NCBI GenBank assembly: GCA_009838735.1
Contig: VXQZ01000037.1
Coordinates: 22,127-86,126, forward strand
Reading direction: 5' to 3'
From: Chloroflexota bacterium
Lineage (GTDB): Bacteria > Chloroflexota > Dehalococcoidia > Bin125
DNA: 64,000 nt
Translations under genes and position numbers: made by a program
Notes under the pieces: generated by a model
Databases searched by the model: none
What the model saw: the letters and a program-made list of their open reading frames with translations, nothing else
What the model was told of the DNA's origin: nothing
In this document: piece by piece, positions 43,795-51,489 of the stretch
Layout of the letters: each line of letters starts with the position of its first letter
How positions within the stretch are numbered: the first letter of the stretch is position 1

Positions 43795-44601
43795 TCAGCG
43801 GCCCTTGAATTGGGCAGGACGCTTTTCGGCGAAGGCGGTGGTGCCTTCGCGGGCGTCCTCGGTGACCATGATTTCAGAGTAGAGCTGCGATTCCAACGCC
43901 ATGCCATCGGCGAAGCCCGTCTGGAGCAGCACGCCTTCGTAGGCGGCGCGCTTCGACGCCCGGACGGCGAGCGGTCCGTTGGATGCGATCTCTTCGGCCC
44001 ATTCTCGGGCGGTGGGCAGCAAATCGTCGGGCGTGGTGACGGCGTTGGCGAGGCCAATCCGTTCGGCCTCGTGCGCGTCGAGGTGGTTGGCTCGGAGGAG
44101 CAGCTCGAGCGCCTTGCCGAACGGGACGTAGCGGGCCAGGCGTTGGACCTGGCCGCCGCCGGGCAGGAGGCCGCGTTTGGGCGCCATGGAGCCGATGCGC
44201 GCCGTGTCGCTCAAGATTCGCAGGTCGCAAGAGAGCGCGAGGGCGAAGCCGCCGGCCAGGCACCAGCCGTTGATCGCCGCAATTGTCGGCTTCCAGGTCT
44301 TGTCGGGACCCCACGAGGACAGGCCAGCGGCGTTGGCCGCAGCCGACTCACGGTTCGAAGCCGACCTGGCGGCGCGATTGATCTCATCGTCGTGTGCATC
44401 GGGTCGGACGAGGTCGCGGCCGGCGCAAAATGCCCGTCCCGAGCCCGTGATGATTGCGACGTGGAGGTTGTCGTCCTGATCGAACGCCGCCCAGAACTCA
44501 TCCAGTTGGCGAGACATCTCGGGACTGATGGCGTTCATTCGCTCCGGGCGATCGAGCGTGACCGTGGCGATCTTGCCGTCGGTGTCGATGCGGACCGTCA
44601 T
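43795..44601 (-). CDS. Crotonase-family protein (enoyl-CoA hydratase/isomerase fold)
   Basis: A 268-residue crotonase-fold protein (TLDRPERMNAISPEMSRQLDEF, GWCLAGGFALALSCDLRI, MAPKRGLLPGGGQVQRLARYV). The oxyanion-hole glycines are intact. By alignment with classical enoyl-CoA hydratase, both catalytic glutamates seem replaced (AGGFALA and APKRG), so a hydratase activity is doubtful; isomerase, hydrolase or decarboxylase chemistry may apply. It is co-directional with the amidase and MoaD-like genes. Confidence 0.83.
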   Translation of the reverse strand: MTVRIDTDGKIATVTLDRPERMNAISPEMSRQLDEFWAAFDQDDNLHVAIITGSGRAFCAGRDLVRPDAHDDEINRAARSASNRESAAANAAGLSSWGPDKTWKPTIAAINGWCLAGGFALALSCDLRILSDTARIGSMAPKRGLLPGGGQVQRLARYVPFGKALELLLRANHLDAHEAERIGLANAVTTPDDLLPTAREWAEEIASNGPLAVRASKRAAYEGVLLQTGFADGMALESQLYSEIMVTEDAREGTTAFAEKRPAQFKGR

Positions 44602-44607
44602 TGGCGT

Positions 44608-44883
44608 CTATCCGCCCGCGACTGCGGGGACGATTGAGACTTCGTCGCCCTGGCTGAGGGGAGTATGCAAGCCGTCGAGAAAACGCACGTCTTCGCCGTT
44701 GACGAAGAGGTTGACGAATCGGCGAATCTCGCCATCTTCATCAACGATCCGATCGCCGATTCCGGGGAACTGGCGCTCGAGATCGAGGACGAGGTGTTGC
44801 AGGGTCTCGCCGCCTGCCTCGACGACATCGCGGTCGGAGGTCAGGGAGCGCAGTGGAGTAGGAATGCGCACGGATACGCTCAT
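44608..44883 (-). CDS. MoaD/ThiS-like ubiquitin-fold protein
   Basis: A 91-residue beta-grasp protein ending in AVAGG, the C-terminal Gly-Gly tail that is adenylated and thiocarboxylated in MoaD/ThiS proteins. Other marks are RIPTPLRSLTSD, VNLFVNGEDVRFLDGLHTPLSQGDEVSIVPAVAGG. Its partner E1-like adenylating enzyme is not in the window. It may serve molybdopterin, thiamin, cysteine or tungsten cofactor sulfur transfer. Confidence 0.85.
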   Translation of the reverse strand: MSVSVRIPTPLRSLTSDRDVVEAGGETLQHLVLDLERQFPGIGDRIVDEDGEIRRFVNLFVNGEDVRFLDGLHTPLSQGDEVSIVPAVAGG

Positions 44884-45007
44884 CGATGGAGCTCGATTCG
44901 TTCTGGTGTTGTGTCGATGGTTCAGAGACTAGCGCGGGATTGCGGCACGGTCTGCGCTGATCGATGCAGTTCCGACGAGGACGCTGCCGCAGTGGGGATC
45001 GGGGCTG

Positions 45008-45334
45008 CTATGCGTCTGGCTGGTCCGCTTCCCAGAGGACCTGACAGGGGCCGCAAACAATGGCGGAGATCACTTCGCGGCCGCCGTCGCCATCCAGATC
45101 AAGGGTCTCGTATTCGATGTCCGCCTCAACGCCGCAGTCGGGGCAGAGCGGCCGCAGCACGTAGTCGAAATCACCCGAGGTGACCGAGCTGCGATGAACG
45201 AGCGTGTCGATGTCGACCCACTCGTCGAACGGTACGGAGCGGACGGCGAAACTGGCCAGGTCGGCAGAGAGGTCGGCCGACATACCCTCAGTGGGCGGAT
45301 CACCGGGCGTCCGTCCGCCGCTACGTGTACTCAT
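45008..45334 (-). CDS. Hypothetical protein with zinc-ribbon pair
   Basis: A 108-residue protein. The C-terminal half has two CxxC knuckles (CPDC and CGPC) about 40 residues apart, likely to bind one zinc. Between them lies IEYETLDLDGDGGREVISAIV. No other domain is recognised. The 124-bp gap before the MoaD-like gene on the same strand is AT-poor and shows nothing clear. Confidence 0.55.
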   Translation of the reverse strand: MSTRSGGRTPGDPPTEGMSADLSADLASFAVRSVPFDEWVDIDTLVHRSSVTSGDFDYVLRPLCPDCGVEADIEYETLDLDGDGGREVISAIVCGPCQVLWEADQPDA

Positions 45335-45361
45335 ATGCGCAGTGTACGGATGCGCAACGGT

Positions 45362-45616
45362 CTAGCGACGGTACATGGAGCGAACGGCGGAATCCGCGTC
45401 GTCTTCGCTCCAGGCCTGGCGGCTGGCGCCGCGGCGACCTGTGAAGATGTCGGAGTTGTTGATCCGCTTGTCTTCCGGGATTGAATTGTAGAACTCACGT
45501 AACGAGTTACAACGTACGCAGTGTCCTACTGAAGTGGCGCCGTCGGGCGTGTCAACCATCCAGATGTGAGCACATCCCTGTGGGGCAGCGGCTTCCCCGG
45601 CTACAGCTGTAACCAT
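45362..45616 (-). CDS. Small zinc-binding hypothetical protein
   Basis: An 84-residue protein with CAHIWMVDTPDGATSVGHCVRCNSLREFYNS, a possible Cys/His metal site (C, H, C, C). The C-terminus (GASRQAWSEDDADSAVRSMYRR) is charged. The ATG has a GGAG site seven bases upstream. It lies downstream of an unusual AT-rich, palindrome-rich region (45617-45828), so it may be tightly regulated. No function can be assigned. Confidence 0.6.
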   Translation of the reverse strand: MVTAVAGEAAAPQGCAHIWMVDTPDGATSVGHCVRCNSLREFYNSIPEDKRINNSDIFTGRRGASRQAWSEDDADSAVRSMYRR

Positions 45617-45828
45617 TGGAATCTCCGGGGAGATCGGCCCGCCGCCTGGCGTCCTGTTCGCGGGAGATAGTACTTGCCATATCGCCCGCGCCTGACATTA
45701 CGTTCGCCGATTGAGTTAACTTTGTCAACTCGATGTAACGTTCGACGTTATGTCTCCTCGTCGTACAATTGTACTAAATGTGCGTTCTAATGTTGAATTG
45801 TCTAATCGATATACGTATCAGGCGCTGA
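45617..45828 (-). promoter_or_regulatory. AT-rich region with clustered palindromes upstream of the small zinc protein
   Basis: This 212-bp gap is markedly AT-richer than the rest of the window. It holds GAGTTAAC-TTT-GTCAACTC (45713-45731, one mismatch), TAACGT-TCG-ACGTTA (45736-45750), GTACAATTGTAC (45763-45774) and ATACGTAT (45811-45818). The palindrome GTACAATTGTAC contains TACAAT on both strands, a -10-like box. It probably carries the promoter and operators of the minus-strand gene at 45362. Confidence 0.5.
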
Positions 45829-46293
45829 TCAACTTGCAGGCTCCATCGTTTTGATGAATTCCAGAGCGCCCTCGGGGTGGGCGTTGAAGTCGCGCGGGGC
45901 GTCGATGATGTGCCGCACCACGCCGTCGGGGTCGATCACGTAGGTTGTCCGCGAGGTGATGCCGCGCTCTTCGTTGAGAATGCCCCAGGCCTTGCCTGTC
46001 CGGCCCCAGGGGAAGTCGCCGAGCAGGGGAAATTCGAGTCCCAGTTCGATCGCATAGGCGCCATTGGCGAAGGGGGAGTCGACGGAGATGCCCAGCACCT
46101 GGGCGCCCGCCTCCTGGAACTCCTGGTGCAGTTCCTGGAAGCGGCTCAGTTCGTTGGTTCAACCGCCGGTGAAGGCGAGCACGTACCAGGCGACCACCAC
46201 CGTCTGGCCGCGATACTCGGAGAGAGTGTGTTCCTTACGGTCGCCGTCCATCAGCGTGAAGTCGGGCGCTACCTGTCCAATTTCGACTGCCAT
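45829..46293 (-). CDS. AhpE-like peroxiredoxin with selenocysteine (UGA) at the peroxidatic position
   Basis: A 154-residue peroxiredoxin read through one in-frame TGA. It begins MAVEIGQVAPDFTLMDGD, then AWYVLAFTGG-U-TNELSRF, and continues SVDSPFANGAYAIELGLEFPLLGDF to the end of the family. The TGA (46161-46159) is codon 45, exactly the peroxidatic Cys of AhpE-type enzymes. The ORF track only shows the fragment 45829-46098 because it stops at TGA. Downstream a stem-loop fits a bacterial SECIS (46111-46140). Expected to reduce peroxides with a selenolate. Length and motifs match the family at both sides of the UGA, so it is not a truncated pseudogene. Confidence 0.85.
46111..46140 (-). promoter_or_regulatory. 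Candidate bacterial SECIS element of the peroxiredoxin
   Basis: UUCC-A-GGAACU-GCACCAGG-AGUUCC-A-GGAG: a 6-bp apical stem, an A-A mismatch and a 4-bp lower stem. The stem begins 18 bases after the UGA, and the 8-nt loop begins with G about 30 bases after it. That spacing, and G as the first loop base, fit the known bacterial SECIS model. Confidence 0.65.
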
Positions 46294-46364
46294 GGGATCG
46301 ATCCTGACTGCGCCCGTCGTTCGGGCTCGATTGTTGGGGCACTGTCCGTAGCTTAGTCGCTGGG

Positions 46365-46370
46365 TATACT
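46365..46370 (+). promoter_or_regulatory. Candidate -10 box of a leaderless transcript
   Basis: TATACT lies six bases before the ATG of the DUF3090 gene, with no ribosome-binding site between. The transcript probably starts at or beside the ATG. The -35 region is weak. Confidence 0.4.
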
Positions 46371-46376
46371 CCGGCC

Positions 46377-46922
46377 ATGGCTAACGGCGCCGAGTATGAC
46401 CTGGGTGCGGCGGAGGCTCTGGAAGCGGAAGCGATCGGCCCGCCCGGTCAGCGACGGTTCCGGCTGCGCGTGATTGCGGGCGATCAGACGGCCTCGATCT
46501 GGTGCGAGAAGACGCAGGTGAGCGCGCTGGCCGAGGCGATTCAACAGGTCCTGGCCCGTCATCGGCGAACCGGGGAGGGACGACGCCCGCCATCACGGCC
46601 GCTTGAACCATTCCCGGACCGTGCATCACACGACTTCCTTGCCGGGCGCATCGCTCTGGGTTACGACGAGGACGCCGATACGATCACGCTATTCGCCACC
46701 GATGTGGAGCAGGACGGACCGAATGCAACGCCGACACTGCGGGTCGACCTCGACCGGCAGGCGGCTCGGCTGTTCACCGTCCAGGCAGAGGAGACTGTAG
46801 CCGGAGGGCGTCCGACCTGTCCGCTCTGCCAACAACCGGTCGAGGGCGCGGAGCATCTCTGTCCCCGAAGCAATGGTCACGCCGAGGATGCGCTTGCCGA
46901 AATCGGGCCGCCCGACTTCTAG
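46377..46922 (+). CDS. DUF3090 family protein
   Basis: A 181-residue protein: GPPGQRRFRLRVIAGDQTASIWCEKTQVSALAEAIQQVLA, then FLAGRIALGYDEDADTITLFA, and a C-terminal CPLCQQPVEGAEHLCPRSNGH zinc-knuckle. This is the DUF3090 pattern common in Actinobacteria and Chloroflexi, of unknown function. It follows a leaderless promoter. The MFS transporter begins 15 bases after the stop. Confidence 0.85.
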   Translation: MANGAEYDLGAAEALEAEAIGPPGQRRFRLRVIAGDQTASIWCEKTQVSALAEAIQQVLARHRRTGEGRRPPSRPLEPFPDRASHDFLAGRIALGYDEDADTITLFATDVEQDGPNATPTLRVDLDRQAARLFTVQAEETVAGGRPTCPLCQQPVEGAEHLCPRSNGHAEDALAEIGPPDF

Positions 46923-46937
46923 GCCCGGAGGCAAGTC

Positions 46938-48254
46938 TTGACGACCCATGAAGGCGCGCGGTCCCGAGACTGGCTGACGGTGCGGGCCGCGCCTCAGCAT
47001 GCTGCGTTTCTACGCACCGTCGCACGCGCGGCCTCCGGCATTCCGCCGCGGCGGCCGCCCCTCTGGACGCTGCAGTACGCCTTCTCGCTACTCGGGACGG
47101 CGTCATTCTTCGCCTGCTTCTTCTACCTGACGACGACGCTGCCGCGAGAGATGACGGACCTTGGCTTCAATCTCTTCGAGATCGGCCTGGTGGTCGGCGG
47201 CTATGCGGCGATCCCAATCTTCCTGCGGCCGCTGGTGGGGCGCTGGAGCGATGGCGGACATCGGATCCGTCAGATGCGGATTGCGCTGATCGCCTTCGTC
47301 GCGTCGTTCATCTTGATGATCTTTACCGAGAATCTCTGGGCGTTGTTTGCGCTGCGTTGCGTGCAGGGCGTCGGGATGGCGTTCTACCCGACATCGGCGG
47401 GATCGTTGGTGGCCGAGATCGTGCCGCCGATGCGCCGTGGGGAAGGGCTTGGCTTCTTCGGCCTCTCGACCAGCTTCGCGCAGACCCTCTCGCCTGTCGC
47501 GGGCGGAGCGGTGGCAGCATTCGCGGGCTTCGAGGGGGTGATGTTGCTCGGAGCAGCAACGGCCGTGCTCTCGCTGTTGGTCACAATCGTCCAGCGCGAG
47601 CCGCCGGCACCGGCCGCTCCGCCGCCGCCGCTCTCATTGAAGGCGCTGATTCCGGCTCGGGCCGTGTTTCCGATGCTGGTCTTCCTCAGTGTCACTCTGG
47701 GATTCTCGGTGGCCGCCGCGTTCCTGGAGCCATTGGCCGATCAGCCGCATCGCAACCTCGGGTTCGTGCCACTGTTCTTCATGTTCTCGGGTCTGGGCGC
47801 GATGCTCTCGAGGCCGATGGCCGGGCGCATCTCAGATCGCGTCGGCCGGGTTCCGGTGATCATCCCCGGACTGATCGCGACCTGCGCGGGCATGGCGTTA
47901 GTGGCACAATCGGAGACAGCGGCGATGCTCTGGCTGGCCGGCATTCTGACGGGAATTGGCATGGGCGGCGCGCACACGGGGCTGCTGGCCCTGGCCGTCG
48001 ACCGGGTTGCTGCCAACCAGCGCGGCGGCGCCACGGCGACGTTCCAATTGGCCTGGGATGTCGGCGGGTTTGCGTCGTTCCTGATTGGGATCGTTGGCGC
48101 GTTCTTCAATGTCGAGATGATTTTCTGGGTCGCAGCGCTGGGCGCGATCATTGCCTTGAGCGGACTGCTACTCGGACGGGTGATGGGCTGGACGCGGTCG
48201 GCGCCGCCGGCGCTGGAGCCGCTTGGGGCCGGGGCCGCTGCGGGAGGCGGGTGA
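46938..48254 (+). CDS. Major facilitator superfamily transporter
   Basis: A 438-residue polytopic protein with about twelve transmembrane helices. The MFS loop motif is GRWSDGGHRIRQMRI in the first half and GRISDRVGRVPVIIPG in the second. TTG start with GGAGG six bases upstream. The N-terminus has a 30-residue charged extension. No ligand can be predicted; drug, sugar or organic acid export are all possible. It is followed by two paired GxxxG-repeat membrane proteins. Confidence 0.88.
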   Translation: MTTHEGARSRDWLTVRAAPQHAAFLRTVARAASGIPPRRPPLWTLQYAFSLLGTASFFACFFYLTTTLPREMTDLGFNLFEIGLVVGGYAAIPIFLRPLVGRWSDGGHRIRQMRIALIAFVASFILMIFTENLWALFALRCVQGVGMAFYPTSAGSLVAEIVPPMRRGEGLGFFGLSTSFAQTLSPVAGGAVAAFAGFEGVMLLGAATAVLSLLVTIVQREPPAPAAPPPPLSLKALIPARAVFPMLVFLSVTLGFSVAAAFLEPLADQPHRNLGFVPLFFMFSGLGAMLSRPMAGRISDRVGRVPVIIPGLIATCAGMALVAQSETAAMLWLAGILTGIGMGGAHTGLLALAVDRVAANQRGGATATFQLAWDVGGFASFLIGIVGAFFNVEMIFWVAALGAIIALSGLLLGRVMGWTRSAPPALEPLGAGAAAGGG

Positions 48255-48260
48255 TGCGGT

Positions 48261-48806
48261 ATGGCGCATTGGTCACAGCCATCTGAGCAGCAAGAACTGA
48301 GAGAACAGGCGCGGGAATCGAGGCCGGACGAAGCCCTCGATCGACGCTGGTTCGCCGCCGCCTTCTCTGTCGGTGTGCTGTTAGTTAGCGTTCTCGGGTT
48401 CGCGACGGACCTGTTCGACAGCGGACCGAGCGACGGCGATGTAAGCAGCGCCTACCGGGATGGTTTCGACAAAGGGGTCGCTGCCGCCGAGGCGTACTGG
48501 GAAGATGAACTGGTTGATCGTTGGTGGGAGGGCTACAAACTCGGCCAGGCTTCAGAGACGAGCATGGCGCCCGTCATCGTTCAGGCCGTGCGCGATGGGT
48601 TCAGCTTCGAGAGCGGCTTCGAGGCGGGGCTGGAGTCGGATGACATTGACATTGATCGCAGTTACCGCGATGGCTGGATGAACGGGTATCGCAACGGGTG
48701 GGCCCGGGTGACCGGCGAAGCTGCGGGTGCGCGATTTGTTCCACACCCACCTGGTCCCGGATACGCGAGCCGCGTGCGTTGGCTCGATGGAGGAGCCGAT
48801 CCTTGA
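48261..48806 (+). CDS. Membrane-anchored GxxxG-repeat protein
   Basis: A 181-residue protein: one transmembrane helix (FAAAFSVGVLLVSVLGFATDL) and an outer domain with repeated Y/F-x-x-G-x-x-x-G units (AYRDGFDKGVAAAEAYW, WEGYKLGQ, GFESGFEAGLES, SYRDGWMNGYRNGWARV). The spacing recalls the deca-GX3 region of Yae1/Lto1 proteins. The next gene is a divergent paralogue. Function unknown; helical GxxxG faces often mediate oligomerisation. Confidence 0.65.
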   Translation: MAHWSQPSEQQELREQARESRPDEALDRRWFAAAFSVGVLLVSVLGFATDLFDSGPSDGDVSSAYRDGFDKGVAAAEAYWEDELVDRWWEGYKLGQASETSMAPVIVQAVRDGFSFESGFEAGLESDDIDIDRSYRDGWMNGYRNGWARVTGEAAGARFVPHPPGPGYASRVRWLDGGADP

Positions 48807-49246
48807 AACGCAGGTTCACACTCACACTGGTCCTGTCTTTCGCCGGGGGCGTTCTGCTGACCGCCGGAATCGGCGGTGGGCTGGGCGTGTTCGATCGAGG
48901 GCCGTCCGAGCTGGACGTCAGCGAGGCTCGCGAGCGAGGCCGCGATGAAGGCACAGCGGAAATCGATCACGGCAAAGATGCGGCAGCGGAAGAACAGCAA
49001 CGGCTTGGGTTCGAGCGTGGCCGTGAGGCCTCGGAGTGGCTCTCGCTGGACCGTTTGCCCAATCCCGACGGTTGGTTCGCCGGGGTGGAAGCCGGGCGCC
49101 AGCGACTGAGACAGATCTCCGCAGAGGCGTTCGAGGCCGGACTCGAAGACGGCGAACGGCTGGGCCGGGAGGAAGCGCTGATGTTCCTGCGGACGCAGGA
49201 AGTGGAGGACCTCCTCGAGGACGAGGAGTCGATGGGTAGCCCGTAG
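48803..49246 (+). CDS. Membrane-anchored GxxxG-repeat protein, paralogue
   Basis: A 147-residue protein starting at TTG 48803, overlapping the upstream stop, with GGAGG upstream. Transmembrane helix FTLTLVLSFAGGVLLTAGIGGG; outer part RERGRDEGTAEI, GFERGREASEW, GVEAGRQRL, AFEAGLEDGERLGREEAL with similar G-x3-G spacing. The common element GPS-x-x-DVS is shared with the preceding gene. Both are probably partners. The ORF-track start at 48698 lies inside the previous gene and is rejected. Confidence 0.6.
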   Translation: MKRRFTLTLVLSFAGGVLLTAGIGGGLGVFDRGPSELDVSEARERGRDEGTAEIDHGKDAAAEEQQRLGFERGREASEWLSLDRLPNPDGWFAGVEAGRQRLRQISAEAFEAGLEDGERLGREEALMFLRTQEVEDLLEDEESMGSP

Positions 49247-49248
49247 CC

Positions 49249-49914
49249 TCATCCTTCGGGCGTGCGCTGGCCCCAGTGATTCCAATGGATGATCTCGTCG
49301 AGCGGCACTCGGGGAGCCGGCCTGAACGTATCGCCGCTGAAGTAGGCCATCGGCAACAGCACGGCCTGGGTGACATCGGCGGGGATGCCGAGCAGGTCCC
49401 GTGAGAGCGACTCATCACGCAGATGCAGCGTCGTCCAGGCCATGCCGATTCCGCGTGATCGCGCGGCCAGCATGAACGACCAGGCGCCGGGGATGATCGA
49501 GCCATAGGTCGCAGCCTGCGCCATCTGACCGGCGTCTTCAACGCGGCCCGTGATACACGCGATCACCAGCGCCGGGCAACGGTGCATTTCGCTCGCCAGG
49601 TAGGTGGCCGATCTCGTCACACCCGGTTCCGCTGCTGATCGCGAGTCGCCTTCCGGCCAGCGCGGACCCTCATCTGCTCGAGCCTGCGTGAGCTCCTCAA
49701 AGCTGTCGCGGTAGATCTTCGCGATTCCGGCAATTTTGTCCGGATCGGTGACGACCAACCACTGCCACTGCTGCGAGTTTGAGGCTGTCGGGGCTTGCAG
49801 CGCGATCTCAAGGCATTCTCGGATCACTGTGGGATCGATTGGCCGATCGAAGTCGAGACGCAATCGGACGGAGCGTGTCGTTGTGAGGATGTAGTCGGAT
49901 TCATAGCGACTCAT
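49249..49914 (-). CDS. Nitroreductase family protein
   Basis: A 221-residue FMN oxidoreductase: TTTRSVRLRLDFDRPIDPTVIRECLEIALQAPTASNSQQWQWLVV, then an insertion-rich middle and SRGIGMAWTTLHLRDESLSRDLLGIPADVTQAVLLPMAYF. The FMN-binding arginine and Ser/Asn region are retained (TRSVRLR). The substrate is unknown. It is convergent with the GxxxG gene (2 bp apart) and separated from the acyltransferase gene by 33 bp. Confidence 0.85.
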   Translation of the reverse strand: MSRYESDYILTTTRSVRLRLDFDRPIDPTVIRECLEIALQAPTASNSQQWQWLVVTDPDKIAGIAKIYRDSFEELTQARADEGPRWPEGDSRSAAEPGVTRSATYLASEMHRCPALVIACITGRVEDAGQMAQAATYGSIIPGAWSFMLAARSRGIGMAWTTLHLRDESLSRDLLGIPADVTQAVLLPMAYFSGDTFRPAPRVPLDEIIHWNHWGQRTPEG

Positions 49915-49947
49915 CGGGTTGATCCTCTCTTGCAGTCTGCATGGAAT

Positions 49948-50880
49948 TCACGATCTGAGCTGGCTGGTCCGCTGAATCTGTATTCGGTCAGGCAACCCCT
50001 TACCGTAGCGGCGGACCAGACCCGCCATCACGTTGCCCGGTCCCAGAGTGAGAAAGCGCCTGACGCCTGCTGCATAGAGCGTCCGGAGGACCGATTGCCA
50101 CTCCACCGGGCGGACGTACTGGGATCGGAGCTCGTCCCGTAGCTGCTCAGGCGACTCAATGGTCTGCCCCATGTGGTTGCCAACGATCGGCGTGAAGTCC
50201 TCGGCAATCTCCAGCGTGTCGATGAATCGGCGGTTGAGAGCGTCGGATTGCTCGAAAGAGGATGTGTGAAAGGCGCCCGCGACACGCAGTTCGACGGGCT
50301 GGCCGCCATGCTCGGGGGCAACCCGGATTGCGCGGGCCAGCGATTGGTGCGTGCCGCCGATCACGGTTTGGTCCGGAGCGTTGTGATTGGCCAGCGACGC
50401 GCCGGACTGGTCGGCGATCGCCTCGGCCGTCGCGCGCCCGGCCCCAACCAGGGCCAACAGGCCACCGGGACGCTCCAGGCAGTCCTGATCCATGGTCTTC
50501 CCGCATTGCCAGGCAAAGCGCAATGCTGACTCGAGACTGATGGCCCCGGAGAGCGCCATGGCCGAATTGATGCCGCTGGAGTGTCCGGTCACGTAGCTGA
50601 GCGGGCCGACCCCGGGCGCGACCGCGGCATGTTCGGCGACCGCCCAGGCAACCAGGAAGGGTTGCAGCAGCGAAGGACGGCGCAGCCTTGCTTCATCGGC
50701 CTGTTCGGCGCTCAGCCCAAGCCGCCAGAGATCGCAATCCGCGATTTCGGAAGCGAGTCGGAATGCCTGCTGGCCCGCCGCTGGGAGTTGGTCGAACGAT
50801 TCGGCGAGATCGGTCACGCCGCCGGCGCGCTGCGCGCCCTGTCCCGGACAAATCAGGACGGTCGAGAGATTCTGATTCAC
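49948..50880 (-). CDS. Acyltransferase of the malonyl-CoA:ACP transacylase (FabD) fold
   Basis: A 310-residue acyltransferase: CPGQGAQ at the N-terminus, nucleophile GHSSG (Ser101) and histidine in VAGAFHTSSF. In FabD an arginine 25 residues after the serine binds the malonyl carboxylate; by counting, a cysteine (AWQCGK) occupies it here. So malonyl specificity is doubtful and a monocarboxylic acyl group is more likely. No ketosynthase or ACP is nearby. GTG start. Confidence 0.83.
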   Translation of the reverse strand: MNQNLSTVLICPGQGAQRAGGVTDLAESFDQLPAAGQQAFRLASEIADCDLWRLGLSAEQADEARLRRPSLLQPFLVAWAVAEHAAVAPGVGPLSYVTGHSSGINSAMALSGAISLESALRFAWQCGKTMDQDCLERPGGLLALVGAGRATAEAIADQSGASLANHNAPDQTVIGGTHQSLARAIRVAPEHGGQPVELRVAGAFHTSSFEQSDALNRRFIDTLEIAEDFTPIVGNHMGQTIESPEQLRDELRSQYVRPVEWQSVLRTLYAAGVRRFLTLGPGNVMAGLVRRYGKGLPDRIQIQRTSQLRS

Positions 50881-50973
50881 TGATTCAGCGTACGGTCGAT
50901 CGGCAACAGGATTCCCACGGGATCGTCCGACCGAGCTCGGCGATCGAGGCCGCGGAGCGTGCCTGAGTCTGAC

Positions 50974-51363
50974 TTACTTGTGGTGATCCGGTCCCATGTC
51001 GGTGAGCTCGATGATGTTGCCGTCCGGATCCTTGCAGAATGCCGCCCAGATGCCGTCGTTATCGCGCTGGTTCGGCTCGACCATCACGTTGACGCCGTCC
51101 GCGCGAAGTCGCTCAACCTCGGAATGGAAATCGTCCGTGGGGATATACAGGGCGAAGTGCGGCCCAATGCCCTCGACAGACTGGTCCATTTCGCGCTGCA
51201 TCAGATGCAACTGCAGCGACCCAACCTCGTACCAGGCGCCGGGAAATCCGAAGTCTGGCCGATCGATCTCTCCAAGTCCGAGCTGTTCTCCGTAGAACTG
51301 CTTCGACGCTTCGACATCGGCGACGCAGATTGCGACGTGGCTGTATCCGGCAACGGCTGGCAT
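50974..51363 (-). CDS. VOC-fold (glyoxalase/dioxygenase superfamily) protein
   Basis: A 129-residue protein of two beta-alpha-beta-beta-beta modules: GYSHVAICVADVEASKQFYGEQLGL and HFALYIPTDDFHSEVERLRADGVNV, then DPDGNIIELTD. Candidate metal ligands are His (GYSHV), Glu/His in the middle, and Glu in IIELTD. Could be a glyoxalase, epimerase, dioxygenase or binding protein. An AAGGGGG site precedes the ATG. Confidence 0.85.
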   Translation of the reverse strand: MPAVAGYSHVAICVADVEASKQFYGEQLGLGEIDRPDFGFPGAWYEVGSLQLHLMQREMDQSVEGIGPHFALYIPTDDFHSEVERLRADGVNVMVEPNQRDNDGIWAAFCKDPDGNIIELTDMGPDHHK

Positions 51364-51489
51364 GTTGGCCCCCTTGGTTGTCCCGGAATCCCTTGTACCG
51401 GGCTGTTCCTTGTAATTTGAGTGCGATGATACAGATCATGGACGCCACTGGCAGGCTGCGGTGACGTCGGCGGAGAGAGGGCGGGGCTG

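Noticed and set aside
45829-46098. Peroxiredoxin fragment as a pseudogene truncated by a stop
   Set aside because: The TGA is exactly at the catalytic Cys column, flanked by intact family sequence and a SECIS-like hairpin, and a second gene shows the same pattern.
46162-46353. Start of the peroxiredoxin at another frame (ORF 45818..46162)
   Set aside because: That frame gives Arg/Pro-rich sequence without family similarity.
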